Source: an uncultured Burkholderiales bacterium (GTDB lineage: Bacteria; Pseudomonadota; Gammaproteobacteria; Burkholderiales; Burkholderiaceae_C). Taken from it: a stretch of DNA of 39,946 nucleotides. Position 1 is the first letter of the stretch. The number at the start of each line of letters is the position of its first letter. Positions 18,955 through 26,974 of this stretch are shown here, piece after piece. Position numbers and translations under genes: made by a program. The notes beneath the pieces were generated by a model. The model had not been told where the DNA came from. It did no database searches and saw only the letters and a program-made list of their open reading frames with translations. The stretch spans positions 1 to 39,946 of the forward strand of contig CAISPG010000018.1 of assembly GCA_903887325.1 (NCBI GenBank), written 5' to 3'.

Positions 18955-18968
18955 AGAACGACCGTTCT
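18955..18968. promoter_or_regulatory. 14-bp palindromic operator candidate, TetR type, for the beta-oxidation genes
   Basis: AGAACG-AC-CGTTCT is a perfect 6-2-6 inverted repeat in the 85-bp gap between livF and the FadB-like gene. It begins 11 bp after a TACAAT -10-like element, where a repressor would block transcription. Short GC-cored palindromes of this kind are typical of TetR-family operators, and TetR regulators control fatty-acid genes in many proteobacteria. No TetR gene is in the window. Confidence 0.5.
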
Positions 18969-19001
18969 ATTTTTGTATTTTGTTTTCATGAAGGAATACC
19001 C

Positions 19002-19682
19002 ATGAGTGCTGATTACGCTGTCCACGGCGATGTCGCTGTGATCACTTTGAACAACCCGCCGGTCAACGGTTTGGGATTGTCAACCCGTCAAGCCATTGTT
19101 CATGGTTTGAACCAGGCGCAGGCCGATGAGGCGGTGACATCGATTGTGATCACCGGCGCGGGCAAGGCTTTCTCCGGCGGTGCGGACATCAAAGAATTCG
19201 GCACGCCCAAGGCCACCCAGGAACCACATTTGCTGAGCGTGATCAATGCGATTGAAAACGCCGACAAGCCGGTAGTGGCTGCTATCCATTCGGTTGCTAT
19301 GGGCGGCGGACTCGAACTTGCATTGGGCTGCCATTACCGCGTCTGCGCACTGGGCGCTGATATCGCATTGCCTGAAGTTAAGTTGGGTTTGATTCCAGGT
19401 GCCGGTGGCACCCAGCGTTTGCCGCGCGTGATCGGCGTCGAAGCCGCGCTCAATATGATTGTCAGCGGCGAGCCGGTGAAAAGCGAGATGCTGGCCATGT
19501 TGCCCGGACAAAAGCTGTTTGACCAGATGGCCGAATCCAAAGACAGTTTGCTGCAAGAGGCGATTTCTTTTGCCCAATCCGTGGCCGGCAAGTCACCGCT
19601 GCCGCTGATTCGCCATCTGCCGTGCAAGCACCCGAATGAAGACGCTTTCTTCAAATTCAGTTTGACATGGTCAATGGCATGA
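19002..19682 (+). CDS. FadB-like multifunctional enzyme, 5' part (enoyl-CoA hydratase domain), frameshifted
   Basis: This is the crotonase domain of a fused enoyl-CoA hydratase/3-hydroxyacyl-CoA dehydrogenase. ATG 19002 follows AAGGA at 18991-18995. Oxyanion-hole sequence FSGGADIKEFG is at 58-67, MGGGLELALG holds catalytic E105, and PEVKLGLIPGAGG holds catalytic E125. The domain then enters the linker (PLIRHLPCKHPNEDAFFKFSL) and leaves the conserved frame at about 19664, adding only TWSMA before TGA. The conserved frame resumes as DMVNGMTKGKYPAP in the next entry. Inserting one G at 19664 restores a 700-aa protein of normal family length. Confidence 0.88.
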   Translation: MSADYAVHGDVAVITLNNPPVNGLGLSTRQAIVHGLNQAQADEAVTSIVITGAGKAFSGGADIKEFGTPKATQEPHLLSVINAIENADKPVVAAIHSVAMGGGLELALGCHYRVCALGADIALPEVKLGLIPGAGGTQRLPRVIGVEAALNMIVSGEPVKSEMLAMLPGQKLFDQMAESKDSLLQEAISFAQSVAGKSPLPLIRHLPCKHPNEDAFFKFSLTWSMA

Positions 19683-21103
19683 CCAAAGGCAAATACCCGG
19701 CACCGTTGAAATGCGTTGAGGCTGTGCAAAACGCTGTGAAGATGAAATTCGAGCAAGGCATGACTGCCGAACGTGAAATCTTCACCAACCTGATGTGGAC
19801 GCCAGAGTGCCGCGCTTTGCGCCATATGTTTGTCGCCCAACGTGCTGCCTCCAAGATTGACGACGTGCCTTCTGACACGCCGCAACGCGAAATCAATTCG
19901 GTGGCAGTCATTGGTGCCGGCACCATGGGCGGCGGCATCACCATGAATTTTCTGAACGCCGGTATCCCGGTGAAGATGCTGGAGATGAAGCAAGAAGCGT
20001 TGGACAAAGGCGTTGGTGTATTGCGCGGCAACTACGAAGCGCAAGTGAAAAAAGGCAAGCTCAAAGAGGATAAGTTCAAAGAGCGCATGGCTTTGCTCAG
20101 CACCACCTTGGATTACGAAGAATTGAAAGATGCAGACTTGGTCATAGAAGCCGTGTTTGAAGAGATAGGCGTCAAAGAACAGGTGTTCAAAAAACTCGAC
20201 GAAGTGATGAAACCAGGTGCCATACTTGCTTCCAACACCTCCACGCTGGACGTGAATGCAATCGCCCATTTCACACAGCGCCCGCAGGACGTGGTGGGTT
20301 TGCATTTCTTCAGTCCGGCCAATGTGATGAAACTGCTGGAAGTCGTGCGCGGTGCTGACACGGCCAAAGACGTGATGGCCACTGTCATGTCTGTTGCCAA
20401 GAAAATCAAAAAGACAGCGGTGGTCTCCGGTGTGTGCGATGGCTTCATCGGCAACCGCATGATCGAACAATACAGCCGCCAGGCCGGGTTCCTCATTGAA
20501 GAAGGTTGCACACCGCAACAGGTCGACAAAGCCATAGAGAAATTCGGTTTTGCCATGGGCCCGTTCCGCATGGGTGACCTGGCAGGCAACGACATAGGCT
20601 GGGCGATTCGCAAACGCCGTTACCTTGAAAAGCCTGGCATGAAATACAGCAAAACCGCCGATCTGCTGTGCGAAATGGGCCGCTTCGGCCAAAAAGCAGG
20701 CAAGGGCTGGTATGACTACCTGCCGGGTAAACGCGATGCGATAGCCTGCAAAGAAGTGGAAGACATGGTGACAGAGCACCGCGAAGCCCTTGGCATCACA
20801 GCACGCAAAATCAGCGACGACGAAATCGTGCAGCGCCTGGTGTTTTCGCTGGTGAATGAAGCAGCGCATTTGCTGGAAGAAGGCATTGCAGCGCGTGCCA
20901 GTGACATAGACATTGTTTACGTCACCGGTTACGGCTTCCCGGTTTACCGAGGCGGCCCGATGATGTACGCCGACCAATTCGGCTTGTTCAACATGGTGCA
21001 AGCCATGAACCGATTTGCACGCAACCCGCACGACGACGCAACATTCTGGGAGCCGGCACCGCTGTTGGCCCGTCTGGTCGCCGAAGGTAAAAATTTCAAC
21101 TAA
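19667..21103 (+). CDS. FadB-like multifunctional enzyme, 3' part (3-hydroxyacyl-CoA dehydrogenase domain), frameshifted
   Basis: This is the NAD-dependent dehydrogenase half of the same enzyme, in the -1 frame relative to the hydratase part and overlapping it by 16 nt. It carries the NAD-binding GAGTMGGG, the LASNTSTLDVN segment, the catalytic histidine in GLHFFSPANVMKLLEVV and VSGVCDGFIGNR, followed by two helical C-terminal domains ending near AEGKNFN. The ATG at 19667 lies within the conserved linker and has no ribosome-binding site, so independent translation is unlikely. Together with the upstream part it would convert enoyl-CoA to 3-ketoacyl-CoA for the thiolase that begins 9 nt later. 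Confidence 0.88.
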   Translation: MVNGMTKGKYPAPLKCVEAVQNAVKMKFEQGMTAEREIFTNLMWTPECRALRHMFVAQRAASKIDDVPSDTPQREINSVAVIGAGTMGGGITMNFLNAGIPVKMLEMKQEALDKGVGVLRGNYEAQVKKGKLKEDKFKERMALLSTTLDYEELKDADLVIEAVFEEIGVKEQVFKKLDEVMKPGAILASNTSTLDVNAIAHFTQRPQDVVGLHFFSPANVMKLLEVVRGADTAKDVMATVMSVAKKIKKTAVVSGVCDGFIGNRMIEQYSRQAGFLIEEGCTPQQVDKAIEKFGFAMGPFRMGDLAGNDIGWAIRKRRYLEKPGMKYSKTADLLCEMGRFGQKAGKGWYDYLPGKRDAIACKEVEDMVTEHREALGITARKISDDEIVQRLVFSLVNEAAHLLEEGIAARASDIDIVYVTGYGFPVYRGGPMMYADQFGLFNMVQAMNRFARNPHDDATFWEPAPLLARLVAEGKNFN

Positions 21104-21112
21104 GGACACACC

Positions 21113-22288
21113 ATGACAAACGCCGTCATTGTTTCAACTGCACGTACGCCGCTGGCTAAAAGCTGGAGAGGCGCTTTCAATATGACCCACGGTGCCACGC
21201 TTGGCGGCCATGCGGTCAAACACGCGATTGCACGCGCCGGTATTGACGCCGCCGAAGTCGAGGATGTCATCATTGGTTGCGCCAATCCCGAGGGTGCCAC
21301 CGGTGCCAATATCGCCCGCCAGATCGCGCTGATGGCCGATTGCCCCATCACCGTCAGTGGCTTGACGGTCAATCGCTTTTGCTCCTCCGGTTTGCAAACC
21401 ATTGCACTGGCTTCACAACGCGTGATCGCCGGTGAAGGCGATGTGTTTGTGGCAGGCGGTGTAGAAAGCATTTCTTGTGTGCAACAGGAAATGAACCAGC
21501 ACATGTTGTCGGATCCGGCATTGATGAAGAAAAAGCCGGAGATTTACTGGAATATGTTGCAAACCGCCGAGCAAGTGGCCAAGCGCTACAACATTGGCCG
21601 TGACCGCATGGACGAATACGGTGCGGCCAGCCAGCAAAAAGCCTGCGCTGCTCAGGCCGCTGGTAAATTCAACGATGAAATTGCGCCCATCACCGTGCAA
21701 GCCGGTGTGGTCGACAAAATCATGGGCATGATGACCAAAGAAGTCACCGTCAGCGTCGATGAAGGTTTGCGGGAAGGTACGACTGTCGAGAGTATCGCCG
21801 GCATCAAACCTGCAGTACCTGGCGGGGTGATTGCAGCCGGTAACGCATCTCAGTTTTCCGACGGCGCAGGTGCTTGTGTGGTGACCAGCGAAGAGTACGC
21901 ATCCAAACACAATTTGCAACCGCTAGGCCGCTTTTTGGGTTTTGCGGTCGCGGGTTGTGAGCCTGATGAAATGGGCATTGGTCCTGTGTACGCCATTCCC
22001 AAAGTGCTCAAGCGCTTGGGTCTGACCATTGCAGACATCGATTTGTGGGAACTGAACGAAGCTTTTGCTGTGCAAGTGCTGTACTGCCGTGACAAGCTGG
22101 GCATTCCTGCTGAGCTGTTGAATGTCAACGGTGGTGCGATTGCCGTTGGCCACCCTTACGGGGTCAGCGGTCAACGCCTCACCGGTCACGCTTTGATCGA
22201 AGGCAAACGCCGTGGTGCCAAACGCGTCTGTGTCACCATGTGCATTGGTGGCGGCATGGGAGCCGCTGGCATATTTGAAGTGCTGTGA
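21113..22288 (+). CDS. Thiolase (acetyl-CoA acyltransferase)
   Basis: This enzyme cleaves 3-ketoacyl-CoA with CoA to give acetyl-CoA and a shortened acyl-CoA. The 391-aa protein has the full catalytic set: C90 (NRFCSSG), H347 ([10 protein letters not shown]) and C377 (CIGGGMG), plus NEAFA. AGGACA precedes the ATG, and the gene starts 9 nt after the FadB-like stop. It closes this transcription unit, since a clear terminator follows. It resembles FadA-type degradative thiolases more than biosynthetic PhaA, but that distinction is inference from context. Confidence 0.94.
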   Translation: MTNAVIVSTARTPLAKSWRGAFNMTHGATLGGHAVKHAIARAGIDAAEVEDVIIGCANPEGATGANIARQIALMADCPITVSGLTVNRFCSSGLQTIALASQRVIAGEGDVFVAGGVESISCVQQEMNQHMLSDPALMKKKPEIYWNMLQTAEQVAKRYNIGRDRMDEYGAASQQKACAAQAAGKFNDEIAPITVQAGVVDKIMGMMTKEVTVSVDEGLREGTTVESIAGIKPAVPGGVIAAGNASQFSDGAGACVVTSEEYASKHNLQPLGRFLGFAVAGCEPDEMGIGPVYAIPKVLKRLGLTIADIDLWELNEAFAVQVLYCRDKLGIPAELLNVNGGAIAVGHPYGVSGQRLTGHALIEGKRRGAKRVCVTMCIGGGMGAAGIFEVL

Positions 22289-22310
22289 GCCACACAGTCA
22301 TGCACAAGAC

Positions 22311-22338
22311 AACCCGTCCGCCGCGACGGGTTTTTTCT
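22311..22338 (+). terminator. Rho-independent terminator after the thiolase
   Basis: AACCCGTC at 22311-22318 pairs with GACGGGTT at 22325-22332 around a 6-nt loop (CGCCGC). A T-rich run (TTTTTTCTTTT) starts in the 3' arm. It separates the FadB-like/thiolase unit from the acyl-CoA dehydrogenase, whose ATG is at 22353. Confidence 0.85.
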
Positions 22339-22352
22339 TTTAAAGTTCAGCC

Positions 22353-24167
22353 ATGACACTCAGACACACCACCGACTTTTTCCTCTACGAATGGCTGTCT
22401 TCAGAGCAGTTATGTCAACGCGAGCGCTACGCCGACCACGCCCGCGAAACCTTTGATGCCGTGCTGGATACTTGCGAACGCATCGCCCGGGAAAAATACG
22501 CGCCATTCAACCGCAAAGTCGATATAGAAGAGCCTGCGTTTGACGGCGACAAAGTCATCTTGCCCGCGTGCACCCAAGACGCATTGGATGCGTATGCGGC
22601 CAGCGGCATGCTCAGCGCCGCGCAAGACTATGACATCGGCGGCATGCAATTGCCTTATACGCTGGAAGCCGCAGCGAATGCGTTTTTCGCCTGTGCCTCG
22701 GTCAGCATAGGCGGCAGCATGTTGACGGTGGGCAATGCCAATTTGTTGATGGCGCACGGCAGCGATTTGCAAAAACAGGTGTTTGCACTCAACGAGTTCT
22801 CAGGTCGTTTTGCAGGCACCATGTGTTTGTCAGAACCGCAAGCAGGTTCTTCGCTGTCAGATGTGGCCACCCGCGCCACGCCCGACGGCGCTGACCATGC
22901 TGATGATCCTTTAGGCGCGCGATACCGACTGCGCGGCAACAAAATGTGGATTTCCACCGGCGACCACGAGCTGACAGAAAACATTGTGCATTTGGTGCTG
23001 GCCAAAATTCCCGGCGCAGACGGCAAAACCATTCCCGGTACCAAAGGCATTTCACTGTTCATCGTGCCCAAGCATTTGGTCAACACAGTCGGCGAATTGA
23101 CCGGTGAACGCAACGACGTGGCCTTGGCCGGTTTGAACCACAAACTCGGTTGGCGCGGCACCGTCAATACCTTGCTGAATTTCGGTGAAGGCCGTTACCC
23201 GGTGCGCGGCAGCGCTGGTGCCATAGGCTATCTGGTGGGCCAAGCCGGCGAAGGTTTGAAATGCATGTTCCACATGATGAACGAAGCCCGCATCGGTGTG
23301 GGCTTGGCGGCCACCATGCTGGGCTTGGCGGGTTATTACGCTTCCTTGGATTACGCACGCACACGCACCCAAGGCAGACCGGTGGGCCCGGCAGGCAAAG
23401 ACGCATCGCAAGCACCTGTCCGGTTGATTGAACACGCCGACATCAAACGCATGTTGTTAGCGCAAAAAGCCTATGGCGAAGGCGCATTCGCGTTGGGTTT
23501 GTATTGCGCACGTTTGGTGGATGAACTGCACACCGGCGATACAGCGCAGCAACACGAAGCGCAATGGCTGCTGGAAGTGCTGACTCCCATCGTCAAAAGC
23601 TGGCCCAGCGAATGGTGTCTGGAAGCCAATAGTCTGGCCATACAAATTCACGGCGGCTATGGTTACACGCGCGATTTCCCCGTCGAGCAATACTGGCGCG
23701 ACAACCGTTTGAACATGATCCATGAAGGCACACACGGCATACAAGCCATGGATTTACTGGGCCGCAAAGTGTTGCTGGACAAAGGCCTGGGTTTGCAATT
23801 GCTTGGCAAGCGCATAGATGCCACTTGCGCGCGCGCCACCACCGCTGAACAGCAGCAACAAGCAAGGGCTTTGCAATCGACTTGGCGGCATGTGGTTCAA
23901 GCCACCGGCGACGCCTGGCATGGCCAGGACCCGGCTTTGTCATTGGCGAATGCGGTCCCCTATATGCAGGCCTTTGGACACACCGTGTTAGCTTGGATCT
24001 GGCTGGATGTGTCCTTGGCAAGCCTTGGCAGCGATGCCGCCAGTCTGGGCAGGCGACAAGCCTGTCAGTATTTTTTCAATTACGAATTACCCAAAACCGG
24101 TGCTTGGTTGAACGTGGTGCAATCACGCGATGCCACTTGCGCCGACATGCCCGAAGACGCTTTTTGA
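22353..24167 (+). CDS. Acyl-CoA dehydrogenase, long (~600 aa) type with C-terminal extension
   Basis: This FAD enzyme introduces the 2,3 double bond into an acyl-CoA. The 604-aa length and C-terminal domain place it in the subgroup that includes DmdC-like enzymes, not with the ~380-aa short forms. Visible features are MCLSEPQAGSSLSDV and GNKMWISTGDHE in the middle domain, IHGGYGYTRDFPVEQYWRD, and IHEGTHGIQAMDLLGRK with the presumed catalytic base E458. It stands 65 nt after the thiolase, past the terminator, with no strong ribosome site. It probably supplies the enoyl-CoA for the FadB-like enzyme. Confidence 0.92.
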   Translation: MTLRHTTDFFLYEWLSSEQLCQRERYADHARETFDAVLDTCERIAREKYAPFNRKVDIEEPAFDGDKVILPACTQDALDAYAASGMLSAAQDYDIGGMQLPYTLEAAANAFFACASVSIGGSMLTVGNANLLMAHGSDLQKQVFALNEFSGRFAGTMCLSEPQAGSSLSDVATRATPDGADHADDPLGARYRLRGNKMWISTGDHELTENIVHLVLAKIPGADGKTIPGTKGISLFIVPKHLVNTVGELTGERNDVALAGLNHKLGWRGTVNTLLNFGEGRYPVRGSAGAIGYLVGQAGEGLKCMFHMMNEARIGVGLAATMLGLAGYYASLDYARTRTQGRPVGPAGKDASQAPVRLIEHADIKRMLLAQKAYGEGAFALGLYCARLVDELHTGDTAQQHEAQWLLEVLTPIVKSWPSEWCLEANSLAIQIHGGYGYTRDFPVEQYWRDNRLNMIHEGTHGIQAMDLLGRKVLLDKGLGLQLLGKRIDATCARATTAEQQQQARALQSTWRHVVQATGDAWHGQDPALSLANAVPYMQAFGHTVLAWIWLDVSLASLGSDAASLGRRQACQYFFNYELPKTGAWLNVVQSRDATCADMPEDAF

Positions 24168-24190
24168 TACACCCTGAAAGGAATACGCAC

Positions 24191-24982
24191 ATGACACGCA
24201 CTGTGAAACAACTGTTGGACTTAACCGGTAAAACCGCTTTGGTGACCGGTGGCTCTCGCGGCCTGGGGCTGCAACTCGCACAGTCGCTGGGCGAGTCGGG
24301 CGCGCGCATCATGCTGAGTTCGCGCAAAGCGTCCGACCTCGAAGCCTCCGCTGCTGAATTAAAAGCCGCTGGTATTGATGTTCAATGGATTGCCGCTGAT
24401 TGCGCCGACGAAAAAGACATACATCGTTTGGCCGCTGAAACACTTAAAGCATTTGGTCATGTGGATATTTTGGTGAACAACGCCGGTGCCGCCTGGGGCG
24501 CGCCCGCCGAGGACCATCCGATCAATGCGTGGGACAAGGTAATGAACCTGAATGTGCGCGGTTATTTCATCCTCAGCCAGTACATAGGCAAGCACAGCAT
24601 GATTCCGCGCCACGCCGGCAGCATCATCAATGTGGCTTCCATTGCAGGTTTAGGCGGCAACCCCAGCGGCATGAAAACACTGGCCTACAACACATCGAAA
24701 GCGGCGGTCATCAATTTCACCCGCGCACTGGCAGGCGAGTGGGGCGAACACGGCATACGCGTGAACGCGATTTGCCCAGGTTTCTTCCCCAGCAAAATGA
24801 CCGCCGGTTTGATGAAAAGCCTGGGCGAAGAAGCACTGGCAGCGCACGCACCGCTGCGCCGACTGGGCGACGACGAAGACCTCAAAGGCCTGGCCTTGTT
24901 GTACGCATCCGATGCAGGCAAACACATCACCGGCCAATGGCTGGCGGTTGACGGCGGTGTCAGTTGCATCTCCGGCGGTTAA
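24191..24982 (+). CDS. Short-chain dehydrogenase/reductase, NADP(H) type
   Basis: This is a 263-aa Rossmann-fold oxidoreductase. ATG 24191 follows AAAGGAA and is preferred to the upstream in-frame start at 23882, which runs inside the dehydrogenase gene. The cofactor motif is TGGSRGLG (19-26), and SSRK after strand 2 suggests NADP. NNAG is at 96-99. The active site is S150 with Y166 and K170 (AYNTSKAAV), the Ser-Tyr spacing being slightly longer than usual. The C-terminus has the typical AVDGG. It may reduce a keto or oxidise a hydroxy intermediate of the pathway; the substrate is unknown. Confidence 0.9.
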   Translation: MTRTVKQLLDLTGKTALVTGGSRGLGLQLAQSLGESGARIMLSSRKASDLEASAAELKAAGIDVQWIAADCADEKDIHRLAAETLKAFGHVDILVNNAGAAWGAPAEDHPINAWDKVMNLNVRGYFILSQYIGKHSMIPRHAGSIINVASIAGLGGNPSGMKTLAYNTSKAAVINFTRALAGEWGEHGIRVNAICPGFFPSKMTAGLMKSLGEEALAAHAPLRRLGDDEDLKGLALLYASDAGKHITGQWLAVDGGVSCISGG

Positions 24983-25027
24983 GCACGATCTATTTCACTT
25001 TCTTAAAAATACTCACAGGAGACACAC

Positions 25028-26041
25028 ATGCCACTCAATCCCCAAATCCATTTGGTCAGCCGCCCCAAAGCAGAACCTTTGGCAGAAAACTTTCAATTGC
25101 TCTCTTTGGAGACACCCGCATTGCAAGACAAGCAAGTCTTGGTGAAACACGAATATTTAAGCCTCGACCCGTATATGCGTGGTCGCATGAACGATGTCAA
25201 AAGCTATACCGCGCCGCAAGCGCTCAACAGCGTGATGATTGGCGGCACAGTCGGTGAAGTGGTGGAAAGTCGCCATCCCGGTTTTGCCGCTGGCGACAAA
25301 GTGGTTGGCATGGGCGGTTGGCAAACCTATAGCGTGGTGGATGCAGACACCCCGGGCATGCTGCGCAAAATCGACACCACCCATGTGCCCATCAGCCATT
25401 TCTTAGGTGCGGTCGGCATGCCCGGCGTGACCGCATGGCATGGCCTGGTGCGCATCATTGAACCCAAAGCCGGTCAAACGCTGACCGTGAGCGCGGCCAG
25501 CGGCGCGGTCGGCAGCGCATTCGGTGCGTTGGCCAAAGCACGCGATTGTCGCGTCATCGGTATCGCAGGTGGCAAAGACAAGTGCAATTACGTCACCAAT
25601 GAACTCGGCTTTGATGTCTGCATAGATTACAAACAACATAAAGATTATTTGTCGCTGTCCAAAGCCTTGAAAGAAGTCTGTCCCGACGGCATTGACGGTC
25701 ATTTTGAAAACGTCGGCGGCATGGTGTTGGATGCGGTCATGTTGCGCATGAACCAGTTCAGCAGCATCGCAGTCTGCGGCATGATCTCCGGCTACAACGG
25801 CAACCCCATCCCCATGAGCAACCCGTCATTGATTCTGGTCAACCGCATGAAAGTGCAGGGCTTTATCGTCAGCGAGCACCCGGCTGATTGGCCTGTCGCT
25901 TTGAAGGAACTCGGCGAACTCGTGGGCAGCGGCAAATTTAAACCGCGCGAGACCGTGGCCCATGGTTTGGCGAATGCACCAGAAGCATTTTTCGGTTTGC
26001 TCAAGGGCAAAAACTTCGGCAAGCAAGTCGTCAAGATCTGA
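25028..26041 (+). CDS. Zinc-free MDR-family NADP-dependent oxidoreductase (CurA / leukotriene B4 dehydrogenase type)
   Basis: These enzymes reduce the double bond of alpha,beta-unsaturated ketones or aldehydes with NADPH. The 337-aa protein shows the family signature LSLDPYMRGRM (about 45-55) and the nucleotide-binding stretch AASGAVGSAFGALAK (about 156-170). The later HFENVGG and GMISGYN are also typical. The zinc ligands of alcohol dehydrogenases are absent. AGGAGA lies 6 nt before the ATG. It is followed after 6 nt by the GST-like gene, so the two are probably cotranscribed. Confidence 0.9.
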   Translation: MPLNPQIHLVSRPKAEPLAENFQLLSLETPALQDKQVLVKHEYLSLDPYMRGRMNDVKSYTAPQALNSVMIGGTVGEVVESRHPGFAAGDKVVGMGGWQTYSVVDADTPGMLRKIDTTHVPISHFLGAVGMPGVTAWHGLVRIIEPKAGQTLTVSAASGAVGSAFGALAKARDCRVIGIAGGKDKCNYVTNELGFDVCIDYKQHKDYLSLSKALKEVCPDGIDGHFENVGGMVLDAVMLRMNQFSSIAVCGMISGYNGNPIPMSNPSLILVNRMKVQGFIVSEHPADWPVALKELGELVGSGKFKPRETVAHGLANAPEAFFGLLKGKNFGKQVVKI

Positions 26042-26047
26042 GATCAC

Positions 26048-26974
26048 ATGATTCTTCACCATTACCCCACCTCGCCGTTTGCCGAAAAAATCCGGCTCAT
26101 CTTCGGTTACAAAAACATTGCCTGGCAAGGCGTGCACATTCCCATGGTCATGCCTAAGCCGGATTTGATACCGCTGACCGGCGGTTACCGCAAAACGCCG
26201 GTGCTGCAAATCGGCGCAGACATTTACTGCGACACCGCTTTGATTTGCGATGTGCTTGAACATATGGTGCCCACGCCCTCGCTGTACAACGCAGCACCCA
26301 AAGGCTTGGTGCGAAGCTTGGCGCAATGGGCGGACACTTTGCTGTTTCCCGTGGCCATGGCTTACAACTTTCAACCCAAGGGCGCACAACACGTGATGGC
26401 AAGCATGCCTGAAGACCTGGTCAAAGCGTTTGCACCGGACCGCCAGGCCATGCGCGGCGGCGCTGCCCGAATGCCGCCTGCCGACGCCACTGCCATGTAC
26501 AAAAGCCATTTGCGCCGTATTTCCAGCATGCTGGAAGATCATTTATTTTTACTGGGCGACACACCTTGTCTGGCGGACTTTTCTGTTTACCACTCGATTT
26601 GGTTTACCTATGCCAAAGTGCCGAACATAGACAGCATTCTGGATGCCACGCCTTTGGTGCGCGCCTGGGCCACCCGCATGGCTGAGTTCGGCCATGCAGA
26701 GCACGAGACCATCCCGGCTGCCAAGGCGATTGAAATTGCAAAGCATGCCCAACCGCTGCCGTTGACCGACGATGTGTTTCAGGACGAGCACGGCTTTCCC
26801 TTGGGCACACAAGTCACAGTGGCTGCTGACAGTTTCGGCACCGAACCGACGGCCGGCAAACTGGTGGCCGCCACCCGCACACGCCTGACACTCGAGCGCA
26901 GCGACCCGTTGACCGGCACAGTTCACGTGCACTTTCCGCGCATGGGCTTCATCATGAAAAAGGTGGACGCATGA
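26048..26974 (+). CDS. Glutathione S-transferase-like protein with a ~85-aa C-terminal extra domain
   Basis: Residues 1-80 look like a GST thioredoxin-fold domain (LHHYPTSPFAEKIRLIFGY, GGYRKTPVLQIGADIYCDTALI), with S9 near the expected catalytic position. Residues 90-220 form an all-helical GST domain (ADFSVYHSIWF). After about 225 there is a beta-rich tail (FPLGTQVTVAADSFG through VHVHFPRMGF) that classical GSTs lack; the total is 308 aa against the usual 200-220. The stop overlaps the following SDR start by 4 nt, so expression is coupled. Activity is not proven from sequence. Confidence 0.83.
   Translation: MILHHYPTSPFAEKIRLIFGYKNIAWQGVHIPMVMPKPDLIPLTGGYRKTPVLQIGADIYCDTALICDVLEHMVPTPSLYNAAPKGLVRSLAQWADTLLFPVAMAYNFQPKGAQHVMASMPEDLVKAFAPDRQAMRGGAARMPPADATAMYKSHLRRISSMLEDHLFLLGDTPCLADFSVYHSIWFTYAKVPNIDSILDATPLVRAWATRMAEFGHAEHETIPAAKAIEIAKHAQPLPLTDDVFQDEHGFPLGTQVTVAADSFGTEPTAGKLVAATRTRLTLERSDPLTGTVHVHFPRMGFIMKKVDA

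Noticed and set aside
18988-19005. Five-codon leader frame overlapping the FadB-like start
   Set aside because: ATG AAG GAA TAC CCA TGA contains the ribosome-binding site itself and encodes no regulatory peptide pattern; chance is likely.
19655-19685. Programmed ribosomal frameshifting in the FadB-like gene
   Set aside because: No X-XXY-YYZ slippery site is seen at the junction, and I saw no obvious stimulatory hairpin; a lost G is simpler.
19334-21109. A 591-codon open frame on the minus strand opposite the FadB-like gene
   Set aside because: It mirrors the codon pattern of a conserved plus-strand enzyme, has no recognisable domain and no ribosome site. The same holds for long antisense frames at 16528-17484 and 37065-38168.
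12146-24167. A DMSP demethylation/MMPA pathway (dmdB-dmdC-dmdD)
   Set aside because: The ligase and the ~600-aa dehydrogenase resemble DmdB and DmdC, but the crotonase is fused to a dehydrogenase and a thiolase follows, which fits beta-oxidation. No dmdA is present.
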